Origin: Ignavibacteriota bacterium | GTDB lineage: Bacteria > Bacteroidota > Ignavibacteria > Ignavibacteriales > Melioribacteraceae | Assembly (NCBI GenBank): GCA_013112585.1 | Contig: JABFGH010000012.1 | Span: 62,001-126,000 of the forward strand | Direction: 5' to 3' | DNA: 64,000 nucleotides | Shown: positions 44,332 to 52,937 of the stretch, piece after piece | How the letters are laid out: the number at the start of each line of letters is the position of its first letter | Numbering within the stretch: position 1 is the stretch's first letter | Translations under genes and position numbers: made by a program | Notes under the pieces: model-generated | What the model was told of the DNA's origin: nothing | Database searches by the model: none | What the model saw: the letters and a program-made list of their open reading frames with translations, nothing else

Positions 44332-47300
44332 GTTTCAATCCGCGCACCCGTGATGGGTGCGACAGTACCGCCCATCCAATTGGACCCAATGAAGCAAGTT
44401 TCAATCCACGCACCCGTGATGGGTGCGACTCGATATCGCCGGTTTCGGTGATTTGTTTATCGGTGTTTCAATCCACGCACCCGTGATGGGTGCGACATTT
44501 ATTCCTATTCTGTTATTTGTAGCATCTATTGTTTCAATCCACGCACCCGTGATGGGTGCGACTTGAGATAATCGATACTGGTTTAGACTTATTAGGTTTC
44601 AATCCACGCACCCGTGATGGGTGCGACTTCGGGTCAATCCTTAATTGGTTTGACTCAAACGATGTTTCAATCCACGCACCCGTGATGGGTGCGACTTCTT
44701 TGTTTTTTTTATCTATGTAATCTTTTATTGTTTCAATCCACGCACCCGTGATGGGTGCGACTTCCTGCCGCCAATTTACCTACATTGTAGAAATCGTTTC
44801 AATCCACGCACCCGTGATGGGTGCGACCCCATTAGTGAGATTATTCGTACGCGGTAATCGGTTTCAATCCACGCACCCGTGATGGGTGCGACATCGAGAT
44901 GGATGCGGCGGCCGAGTATCATTAGGTTTCAATCCACGCACCCGTGATGGGTGCGACGAGCACAACCACATGGAAAAGATTAAAAGACCAAGTTTCAATC
45001 CACGCACCCGTGATGGGTGCGACTATATCCCTCGATTCCGCCGATGTAATTTGGAGTGTTTCAATCCACGCACCCGTGATGGGTGCGACGTTATCATATA
45101 TCGATAACTACAGCACCCAGCGCGTTTCAATCCACGCACCCGTGATGGGTGCGACCGGCTGCATTCCAAACCACACAATTTAAATTTGATGTTTCAATCC
45201 ACGCACCCGTGATGGGTGCGACCAAATGGGCTGCTACTAATAAAAACGGCAGAACAGTTTCAATCCACGCACCCGTGATGGGTGCGACCTGGCAGACGGA
45301 ACCGGACAAACCTTAAAAGACGGTTTCAATCCACGCACCCGTGATGGGTGCGACATGGTAACTTGCTTTTTATGGAAAACGCAGAAGGGTTTCAATCCAC
45401 GCACCCGTGATGGGTGCGACACGTTTTGTGGTGTGGGTAGTTTTTAAGGGAAGGTTTCAATCCACGCACCCGTGATGGGTGCGACGCAATCGAACAGTTT
45501 GTTAACTGATATAAAAAATGTTTCAATCCACGCACCCGTGATGGGTGCGACCAGGCGGGGTTAATGATACTTACACGGTAACAACGGTTTCAATCCACGC
45601 ACCCGTGATGGGTGCGACTAAATATTATTACAAATGGGCTGCTACTAATAAGTTTCAATCCACGCACCCGTGATGGGTGCGACGGTTAATTTCATAATTC
45701 TGTTTTGTGCTGATTGGTTTCAATCCACGCACCCGTGATGGGTGCGACTCGTACGCGTTATCAAAGGTACATCGGCACAAAATGTTTCAATCCACGCACC
45801 CGTGATGGGTGCGACACCGGCTTTATTTTGGTAGCTGGTATCTGCCGTGTTTCAATCCACGCACCCGTGATGGGTGCGACGGTGAAATTTGGTTCGGTAG
45901 TATTAGCCTTAAAGTTTCAATCCACGCACCCGTGATGGGTGCGACCACATTAAAAAACATAAACGATTATTCACTGAGGTTTCAATCCACGCACCCGTGA
46001 TGGGTGCGACATCCCATTAGTGAGATTATTCGTACGCGGTAATCGGTTTCAATCCACGCACCCGTGATGGGTGCGACCGTATATTCCAATACCGGTTATG
46101 CTTTCGACTGTGTTTCAATCCACGCACCCGTGATGGGTGCGACATAGATTCACTTGCTGATATCCATAAAGTAAATGTTTCAATCCACGCACCCGTGATG
46201 GGTGCGACCCGGTTAAGCTCTCAATTTGTTCCTCTTCTTTAATGTTTCAATCCACGCACCCGTGATGGGTGCGACCTCAAGGTGCTGTAATAGCACTTGA
46301 ATTGGTTGTGTTTCAATCCACGCACCCGTGATGGGTGCGACAATCTGCACAAGCAATAACTAAACAAAACAAAAAGTTTCAATCCACGCACCCGTGATGG
46401 GTGCGACAGAACTGAGTAACCCATATATAATCACAGCAAAGGTTTCAATCCACGCACCCGTGATGGGTGCGACTATATCCCTCGATTCCGCCGATGTAAT
46501 TTGGAGTGTTTCAATCCACGCACCCGTGATGGGTGCGACACCGGTGTATTTTATCGTAAAGCCAAGTATCGTGTTTCAATCCACGCACCCGTGATGGGTG
46601 CGACTGGTATTACATCACTTAACCCTAAAAAGGTTGACGTTTCAATCCACGCACCCGTGATGGGTGCGACTGAAGAAACATGCAAAGAGCTTAAAAACTA
46701 TATTGTTTCAATCCACGCACCCGTGATGGGTGCGACTTAACCCACTCACTTGAGTTGGGTTATTATTTTTGTTTCAATCCACGCACCCGTGATGGGTGCG
46801 ACCCGTATATTCCAATACCGGTTATGCTTTCGACTGTGTTTCAATCCACGCACCCGTGATGGGTGCGACACTGCCGGTAAGTAAGTTTACCGGCAGTAGT
46901 TATAGTTTCAATCCACGCACCCGTGATGGGTGCGACGCAAAGGTACCGTAAAACAATTAATAGCATTCGGGTTTCAATCCACGCACCCGTGATGGGTGCG
47001 ACACGATAGGAACGCCGATGTCTTTGGCAGCTAACTGTTTCAATCCACGCACCCGTGATGGGTGCGACATTCCCTACTAATGCTTTTATGATTATTTGCA
47101 ATGTTTCAATCCACGCACCCGTGATGGGTGCGACTGGATTCCCAGACATTTGTGTAGGTGCTTACGGGTTTCAATCCACGCACCCGTGATGGGTGCGACA
47201 GTAATGGGCAGACGTTTTGTTTGTGTAGGAAGTGTTTCAATCCACGCACCCGTGATGGGTGCGACTAAGTCACAATTCAAATACAAACCATGTTTCTTAT

Positions 47301-47528
47301 GTTTCAATCCACGCACCCGTGATGGGTGCGACTAAATAGTCATTTTAATAACTCCTTAATTAGTTGTTTCAATCCACGCACCCGTGATGGGTGCGACTTA
47401 GGCGGCAAATTATTTGCCACATCGTTATAAAGTTTCAATCCACGCACCCGTGATGGGTGCGACAGAATTGGAGTAAAAAATGGACACAACAAAAATGTTT
47501 CAATCCACGCACCCGTGATGGGTGCGAC
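44332..47528 (-). CRISPR. Type I-C CRISPR array, 49 repeats and 48 spacers
   Basis: I counted 49 repeats of 32 bases, beginning GTTTCAATCC and ending GGGTGCGAC on the plus strand, with spacers of 33-35 bases. The internal CGCACCC/GGGTGCG stem with GTGAT loop is typical of subtype I-C. The crRNA orientation is the minus strand (repeat ends GTGGATTGAAAC), so the leader is at the right, next to cas2. The leftmost repeat (44332-44363) carries an A-to-G change, as expected at the trailer end. All other repeats look identical. Spacers 8/26 and 27/38 are near-identical, 11/33 are identical, and 14/20 overlap, so some targets were sampled repeatedly. Confidence 0.98.
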
Positions 47529-47699
47529 TGTGTATATACTAACTTCTTAAATTTAATAAACTTACGTACTACATTCTGCTACTTAAAAGCATATTTTAAT
47601 TTATTGTTAAGTTTTATAAAAAAAATGGTTTTTTATCTGTTTTTTTAAAGGCTAACCTTCTTAACAGATTATGTATGCTTAGTTTAGCGTTTGTAAAAT
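47529..47699 (-). promoter_or_regulatory. CRISPR leader
   Basis: 171 AT-rich bases between the last repeat and the cas2 stop, with A- and T-runs (aaaaaaaatgg, ttttttatctg). By position this is the leader that should carry the array promoter and integration signals for the minus-strand transcript. Individual promoter boxes could not be fixed. Confidence 0.65.
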
Positions 47700-47990
47700 T
47701 TACAAAATAAAATCATCATCAAAACTTAAGTTTTTATTTGCGCCGTATCTTTCTAAGCGCCTCTGCCAATTTGCTCCTAAATGATAAAACCGTAAACTAT
47801 CTTCTTTTTCATCAAAGATCGTAAGGAGTTCATCTTTTAATATTTCCCATTGTGCCGGTTCCACCACGCATTCAAATACTGAGTTCTGTGCACGGATACC
47901 AAAATTTAAACAGGTTTCAGCAACTTTTTTCAGTCTTTTTTGACCGCTTGATTTTTTTGTTGAGACATCATAACAGACTATGACCATCAT
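47700..47990 (-). CDS. cas2: CRISPR endonuclease Cas2
   Basis: A 96-residue ferredoxin-fold Cas2. MVIVCYDVSTKK carries the conserved Asp of the first strand, and NSVFECVVEPAQWEIL is the family's central segment. Cas2 dimers bridge two Cas1 dimers in the spacer-integration complex. It is last in the cas operon, five bases after cas1 and 171 bases before the array. Confidence 0.96.
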   Translation of the reverse strand: MMVIVCYDVSTKKSSGQKRLKKVAETCLNFGIRAQNSVFECVVEPAQWEILKDELLTIFDEKEDSLRFYHLGANWQRRLERYGANKNLSFDDDFIL

Positions 47991-47995
47991 AATTT

Positions 47996-49024
47996 TTACC
48001 TTAAATAAAATGGTGTATATTTTTCGATATCGCCTCTAATATATCGGGCTAATAATTTTGCTTGAATATGCGGCAGTAAACCGATTGTCATTTTTTCTTG
48101 TAGGAATGGATGTGTTATTGTTTCTTGCTTTCGTTTTTGATAGGCTGCAAGCACAGCTTTTCTTGCTTTATCTGACATTCTTATTTCACCGGATTCTCTT
48201 TTTTCAAAATCTTTTATGTTCACTTGTTTTAGGTTTATTAGGTTCAGCATTATTCTGTCTCCCATGTAGGCTCTAAATTCTTCCATCACATCAAGCGCTA
48301 AGCTGGGTCTGCCGGCACGTAGTTGATGTAGGAACCCCACCTGCGGGTCCAGCCCTGTAGTTTCTAATGCTGACCTTACATCATTTACAAGTATTGCATA
48401 GATAAATGACAGCAGTGAGTTGGCTGCATCTAATGGCGGACGCTTACTTCTATTTGCAAAAACGAAATCACTTTTTTGAGCAACAATTAATTCGGAGAGT
48501 ACTGAAAAATATATTTGTGCACTTTCTCCTTCGTAGCCGCGCAGTTCATTCAGGGAATTGCTTTTTTCGATATTAGATAATCTTTTGCCCATTGCTGCAA
48601 TGGCTTTTATAACTGTTTCCGGACATATATCAGAATGATTACGCTGGTGTCTTTGCAGTATGTACCTATAGTTTGAAACTTTTGCGGCTATAATCGGGCG
48701 CGCTATTTCCATCGATAGAAATTCGTCATCCGAAATTAAATATTGTTGTTTTCGGATTAGCACATTACCCTTTTGTGCACCGTAAACTTTAGCTAAAAAC
48801 TTTCCGTTTGGCGATAGGTAGCAGATGCCTATATTGTTTTCTGCACAGTATGCCATTAGCGATGGTGATATAATTTTATAGCCGAAGCAAACTATGTTTT
48901 CTATTGAATGAACCGGTGCTTGGAATACTTTTTTATTGTCAATCTCTACTATAAAGGTTTCGTGGTCTTTATGAATATAGGCATCGTCGGAGGTAATATA
49001 TAGTGTGTTCAGATGTTTTTTCAT
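47996..49024 (-). CDS. cas1: CRISPR integrase Cas1 (subtype I-C)
   Basis: A 342-residue Cas1. The N-terminal beta domain (TLYITSDDAYIHKDHETFIV) precedes the helical catalytic domain with metal ligands Glu in LRGYEGESAQIYF, His in FLHQLRAGRPSLALD and Asp/Glu in DVMEEFRAYMGDR. It inserts prespacers at the leader end of the array. Its start overlaps the cas4 stop by four bases, indicating translational coupling. Confidence 0.97.
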   Translation of the reverse strand: MKKHLNTLYITSDDAYIHKDHETFIVEIDNKKVFQAPVHSIENIVCFGYKIISPSLMAYCAENNIGICYLSPNGKFLAKVYGAQKGNVLIRKQQYLISDDEFLSMEIARPIIAAKVSNYRYILQRHQRNHSDICPETVIKAIAAMGKRLSNIEKSNSLNELRGYEGESAQIYFSVLSELIVAQKSDFVFANRSKRPPLDAANSLLSFIYAILVNDVRSALETTGLDPQVGFLHQLRAGRPSLALDVMEEFRAYMGDRIMLNLINLKQVNIKDFEKRESGEIRMSDKARKAVLAAYQKRKQETITHPFLQEKMTIGLLPHIQAKLLARYIRGDIEKYTPFYLR

Positions 49025-49644
49025 GGTGTGTATAATCCTTTTATATAATTTTCTACTTTGCGCCGATTAAGTAATTTGGGCTGGCATATTTGCTGCAACG
49101 AGCAATTTTTACATTTAGAACTATATTCTTCGCGGGGAATTTTTTTATTATCAACTATTTCTCTTACAGCAGTAATTGTATCGGATGTTATTTTCCTAAG
49201 TTCTTCGTCTATTTCTATTTTTTCTCTTCTGCGTATTTTTGCATAATAAAATTCAGCACGCTTAATTTTAACGGAAAGCATTTCCTCTAAACAAATTGCC
49301 TGTGCACATAGTTGTATTTTATCACTAAAGTCATTTTTAGGTTTTCCCGCTTTATATTCTACAGGCAAAACTGTGTTTTCTTTTGTGCTATTGTTAAATT
49401 CTACAACATCACATCTGCCCACTATGCCGTATTTATATGAGTGAATGCGCAGCCCTCTTACCGTTTTTATATTTCCTCGCGTTTCGTATGTGTCGGTATC
49501 TACTTTTTCATGCAGCAGATTTCCCCGTGTTGTGTATAGGTTTTCCTGCCATACGTCATCTACGTGTATTAGTCCGCATTGCCTGGGACAGTAGATGTAG
49601 TGCTGCAAAGCGCTGATCATTATGAATTCTTCTTCCTTGTGCAT
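49021..49644 (-). CDS. cas4: CRISPR exonuclease Cas4
   Basis: A RecB-like nuclease that trims prespacers and selects PAMs with Cas1-Cas2. It has a first Cys pair in YCPRQCGL and a C-terminal CKNCSLQQIC for a 4Fe-4S cluster, plus GRCDVVEF and LPVEYKAGK of the nuclease core. The frame is open to 49677, but the extra 11 residues (MKRRGWGMSRV) come from the flanking palindromic repeat. The start MHKEEEFIMISALQH at 49644 matches the family, giving 207 residues. GGGGATGAG from the repeat may now serve as its ribosome-binding site. Confidence 0.93.
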   Translation of the reverse strand: MHKEEEFIMISALQHYIYCPRQCGLIHVDDVWQENLYTTRGNLLHEKVDTDTYETRGNIKTVRGLRIHSYKYGIVGRCDVVEFNNSTKENTVLPVEYKAGKPKNDFSDKIQLCAQAICLEEMLSVKIKRAEFYYAKIRRREKIEIDEELRKITSDTITAVREIVDNKKIPREEYSSKCKNCSLQQICQPKLLNRRKVENYIKGLYTP

Positions 49645-49648
49645 TACT

Positions 49649-50077
49649 CTACTCATCCCCCAACCCCTTCTCTTCAAAGAGAAGGGGGGTTTTATATTTG
49701 ATTTCTTTTTTGATCTTGTTTAGTACGCTGTTTATGTTTTTTTCTATTTCTTCGTTTTTGAATCTCATTACTTTTATTCCAAGGTTGTTGATTATTTCAG
49801 TTCTTTGTTGATCGTTTTCTTTTTGTCTTTCATGATATCCCCCGTCTATTTCAATTACTAACTTTTCTTGATGACAATAAAAATCAGCAATATAAAAACT
49901 CTCTTTGCCGTTTAGATCATAGTATATGGGAAATTGCCTGTTAAACTTTTTCCCAATAAATTTTCTATTCCTTACATTTTCCCAAAATAATTTTTCAGCC
50001 GGTGTTGAATTTTTTCGCAACTCCCTACAAAGGTTTGTCGCTATTCGTCTTAATTTTGATTTTGAATTTAAGCTCAT
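49649..50077 (-). CDS. DUF559 endonuclease-like protein (PD-(D/E)XK / Vsr-like fold)
   Basis: A 142-residue protein of the DUF559 family, related to very-short-patch-repair-like nucleases. The helical start TPAEKLFWENVRNRKFIGKK leads to the nuclease core: Asp in YIADFYCH, then Glu and Asp in LVIEIDGGYH, and a later strand VMRFKNEEIEKN. The last 13 residues (TPLLFEEKGLGDE) and the TAG stop are encoded by the left palindromic repeat. It interrupts the cas operon between cas7 and cas4 and is not a known cas gene. It may move or protect its own repeats, or be a passive passenger; biochemical function is unproven. Confidence 0.85.
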   Translation of the reverse strand: MSLNSKSKLRRIATNLCRELRKNSTPAEKLFWENVRNRKFIGKKFNRQFPIYYDLNGKESFYIADFYCHQEKLVIEIDGGYHERQKENDQQRTEIINNLGIKVMRFKNEEIEKNINSVLNKIKKEIKYKTPLLFEEKGLGDE

Positions 50078-50188
50078 AATAATATTTAACTCATTCTAAA
50101 ACCCACTCCGCCTGCCAAGAAAAGCGTGGGACAGCTCTTGGACTATTAAAAGCCCTTCTCTCTGGAGAGAAGGGTTTGGGATGAGTAG
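49649..50188. mobile_element. 540-bp nuclease-carrying palindromic element in the cas operon
   Basis: The unit is bounded by inverted copies of one palindromic repeat. The left copy, 49649-49687, begins CTACTCATCCCCCAA and has the stem CCCCTTCTCTT/AAGAGAAGGGG. The right copy, 50153-50188, has the stem CCCTTCTCTC/GAGAGAAGGG and ends TTTGGGATGAGTAG. Between them lies only the DUF559 gene. Removing the unit would leave about 70 bases between cas7 and cas4, a normal operon gap. No target-site duplication is apparent. A solo repeat lies at 56436-56472. Confidence 0.6.
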
Positions 50189-50254
50189 GTTTTTGTTGAT
50201 GTAAAAAATTTTATTTCCTTCTTATTCATTCAAATACTCTAACAAATTTATTGA

Positions 50255-51160
50255 TCACTTTACTTCAACGACTTTAAATATTTCAGGGAATGTTTCGCCG
50301 TCAAGGAGTATTTCGTAATCGGTGTAGTCTCTTGCGGGTTTAAACTGATCATTAGTTCTTTTCCAGGTTACTCTTTCAAAAAGTTCGTGAGCCGGTTTGT
50401 TACCAAGAGCATTATCATGTTTAAAGACAATTAATTTTCTTGTACTCATTAAACCGCGTGCAGCAGAGTGATCGTGTTCAAACATTTGCTGCATTGCATT
50501 CCAAAATAATTCAAGATCTTCTGTTGAAAAGCCGGTCTGCTCGGCAAGATGTGCCGAAATAAAACCATGAGCACGATATAGACCATAAGGCACTGTATAT
50601 TTCCGACCCATTTCAGAACCACCTGTTTCTGCACGTTCTTCAGTGGTTTTTGCAACTCTTGTAATACTATGTTCAAGGGCAATTATCGGCTCAACAGATC
50701 TTGCAAAAGTCATTTGGATTGGACCACGAACTTGCCCTGCATTAGCTCCAGTACTCATAACAGCACCAAATGTTCTTACGTCAAAAAAATCTTCACACAT
50801 TTTCTTGCGTCCCTTTGAGATTTCACTCCCCTGTGCTTCTCCCTTTTTATTCCTCTTCTTTCCGTCTTTTTCATCAGCGGGTATTTTTTCAAGATCTATC
50901 TCCAGTTTAGCGTAAGCATCAGAAATCAAGTTATTCAAAACAGCTTTTTCTTTAATGAAAATATCATAAGGTGCTTCGCACCTTTTAACTACTTGAACAA
51001 AATTTCGAACTTTTCTCTTTAAACAAACATCAGTTGTTAATCCCATTCCTGTTTCTGCATCAATTCTTGGTAAATTGCCTGCATCTGGATCACCGTTTGG
51101 ATTACCATCTTTTACATCAAAAAAGAAAACAAAGTCATACCGATTATTAATTACAGCCAT
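50255..51160 (-). CDS. cas7: Type I-C Cascade backbone protein Cas7 (Csd2)
   Basis: A 301-residue Cas7c. It begins with the RRM-type strand DFVFFFDVKDGNPNGDPDAG, typical of Csd2/Csh2 proteins. Further features are FDVRTFGAVMSTGANAGQVR, the thumb-like GPIQMTFARSVEP and FEHDHSAARGLMSTR. Several copies coat the crRNA in the effector complex. AAGGAG lies ten bases before the ATG. It follows cas8c by 28 bases; downstream the operon is interrupted by the DUF559 element. Confidence 0.96.
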   Translation of the reverse strand: MAVINNRYDFVFFFDVKDGNPNGDPDAGNLPRIDAETGMGLTTDVCLKRKVRNFVQVVKRCEAPYDIFIKEKAVLNNLISDAYAKLEIDLEKIPADEKDGKKRNKKGEAQGSEISKGRKKMCEDFFDVRTFGAVMSTGANAGQVRGPIQMTFARSVEPIIALEHSITRVAKTTEERAETGGSEMGRKYTVPYGLYRAHGFISAHLAEQTGFSTEDLELFWNAMQQMFEHDHSAARGLMSTRKLIVFKHDNALGNKPAHELFERVTWKRTNDQFKPARDYTDYEILLDGETFPEIFKVVEVK

Positions 51161-51188
51161 TTTATTGCTCCTTATTTTTTATTTAGAT

Positions 51189-52937
51189 TTAATTTTCATT
51201 CTCGTTTTGATTCTTGTTTTTCTTACTTGTGAAGAAATCTTGTCGCTGATGGTAGTAACCAACGGAAAAATATGCTTGCTCATTAAGCGGAAGATGATTC
51301 GGAAATGATGAAAGTTCGGAGATTACTTCAGCAATAAGTTTTTCAAAAAATATTTTTCTTCCTGGCGTTAATTTTGGCATATGATGATTTTTTAATTTCA
51401 GTAATTGCGAAAATACTGCAACAGGGCTGCTAGATGCCGCTCCATAGAAGCGGTCTCGAATAGTCGTATTAATACCAGGGTTTGCTTCTTCTTGAATTTT
51501 TTCGAGAACTGCAAAAAGTCTGCCCATCCGGTAGCCCGAATTTGAATTAGTTAAATCGAGAGCCATTGTTATCTCCTTTTCTTGTAAGTTGTAAAATCTA
51601 TTTTTCCGGTTAATGTATGCTTTCAAAATTGCAGCACGCGCGCGGTTAACATGCTGCTCTGCCCTTATACGCCTAATGCATTGATGCATTAAAGTTATTG
51701 GATAAGGTTTACCGTCAATAATACTTTCTATTACCGCACCGGCTAAATTTGGAGGAACATTTTCCATTTTATATTGAAGGGCTGTTGAAGATAAAATTTG
51801 ATAAAGCGATAGATGCTGATACTCTTTAGGTCCGTGTACTATTGAAAAATCATCGAAGTGTTTTTTTATGTTTTCGCCGAATTCTTCAACAGTTTGAATC
51901 TTCCAAAAACGGACTGATATTCTTGCGGCATTGGGTGATAAACCTAAAACGTAAAAATAATTATCTCTTTCTTGAGGCAGCTTACCTGTATGTATTGCAT
52001 CGTAGAGTGAACTGATAATTTCAACTCCTCTATCCGGATCATCTTCCTTGGCAGATTGTGTTGCAATAACCCATGAAAATAATTCTTCGGGATCAATTAT
52101 TTGTGTTTCCTTTTCCACCCAAAAAACTATTGTTGAATCACTTATTATTTTTTTGTTAGTTCGAGAACTTAATAAATGTTTCAGTGCTGTGCTGAAAGCA
52201 GCTTCAGCTTTTATTGAAACTGGTGCATTAAATGCCTGTTCTTTCCCATAAGAATCAAACCCTGACTTTTTTTGGAAAGCGACGATTTTGGAATTGCTTT
52301 TTGAACCCAGAATTGGGGTTGCAGTATGTAAGCGAGATAATGGTTCAATATTTCCTGTAATTAAGCACTTGCCTACAATTGAGCTATTGTTTTCTTCTTC
52401 TATTTCATATAATGATTTTTGATAAGCAACTATCATTTCCCTTTGAGGAATAACTTCGGTATCTCCATTAAGCCTAAAAGTTAAATTACAGCCTGGAATT
52501 TTGGAACATTCTACCCAGTTTGTATGACCTTTAACATCTTCAGCATTATTTTTTTCATAAAACAATAATATTGCTTTTACTCCAATATCTTCTTTTAATC
52601 TTTGTGGTAATTCATTCAGAGATTTAACAAATACCTCGTTTTGTTTTTCTGCCATTTTAATTGAAGCCGAAGAAGAATCCTTGGGATGCTGTAACAAATA
52701 ACCATAATGATCCCACAACAGAAAAGTTTTTTGCCAAGAGTTTTTACCCGAGCGCGCAATAGCTTTAGGCAGCAGGAATAACTTTCCCTTTTTCTTTTCT
52801 CTTAAATCAACAAGGTCAACAAATTCACCATCTGTATTAATTTCAATTAAAAATTTTATTTCTTTCAATTCAAATCCTTCAGCAGGCAAAGTTTCTTTTT
52901 TTCTTTCATAATATTCATACAGCGATTGCAATATCAT
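51189..52937 (-). CDS. cas8c: Type I-C Cascade large subunit Cas8c (Csd1)
   Basis: A 582-residue Csd1 protein, the subtype marker of I-C. Recognisable segments include MILQSLYEYYERK, FLLWDHYGYLL, SKIVAFQKKSGFDSYGKEQ, FYVLGLSPNAARISVRFW and ALDLTNSNSGYRMGRLFAVL, all in family order. It recognises the PAM and helps load target DNA; in this subtype an internal start within cas8c can also yield a small subunit, which I did not map. It overlaps the cas5 stop by four bases. Confidence 0.96.
   Translation of the reverse strand: MILQSLYEYYERKKETLPAEGFELKEIKFLIEINTDGEFVDLVDLREKKKGKLFLLPKAIARSGKNSWQKTFLLWDHYGYLLQHPKDSSSASIKMAEKQNEVFVKSLNELPQRLKEDIGVKAILLFYEKNNAEDVKGHTNWVECSKIPGCNLTFRLNGDTEVIPQREMIVAYQKSLYEIEEENNSSIVGKCLITGNIEPLSRLHTATPILGSKSNSKIVAFQKKSGFDSYGKEQAFNAPVSIKAEAAFSTALKHLLSSRTNKKIISDSTIVFWVEKETQIIDPEELFSWVIATQSAKEDDPDRGVEIISSLYDAIHTGKLPQERDNYFYVLGLSPNAARISVRFWKIQTVEEFGENIKKHFDDFSIVHGPKEYQHLSLYQILSSTALQYKMENVPPNLAGAVIESIIDGKPYPITLMHQCIRRIRAEQHVNRARAAILKAYINRKNRFYNLQEKEITMALDLTNSNSGYRMGRLFAVLEKIQEEANPGINTTIRDRFYGAASSSPVAVFSQLLKLKNHHMPKLTPGRKIFFEKLIAEVISELSSFPNHLPLNEQAYFSVGYYHQRQDFFTSKKNKNQNENEN

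Noticed and set aside
44886-47335. Many open frames on both strands with repeated FNPRTRDGCD, IHAPVMGAT, VAPITGAWIE or LSHPSRVRGL segments
   Set aside because: They are translations of the CRISPR repeat in different frames. The array explains them fully.
49649-50188. Target-site duplication at the ends of the DUF559 element
   Set aside because: The bases outside the two repeats (…GCATTACT and GTTTTTGTT…) do not match, so no duplication can be claimed.
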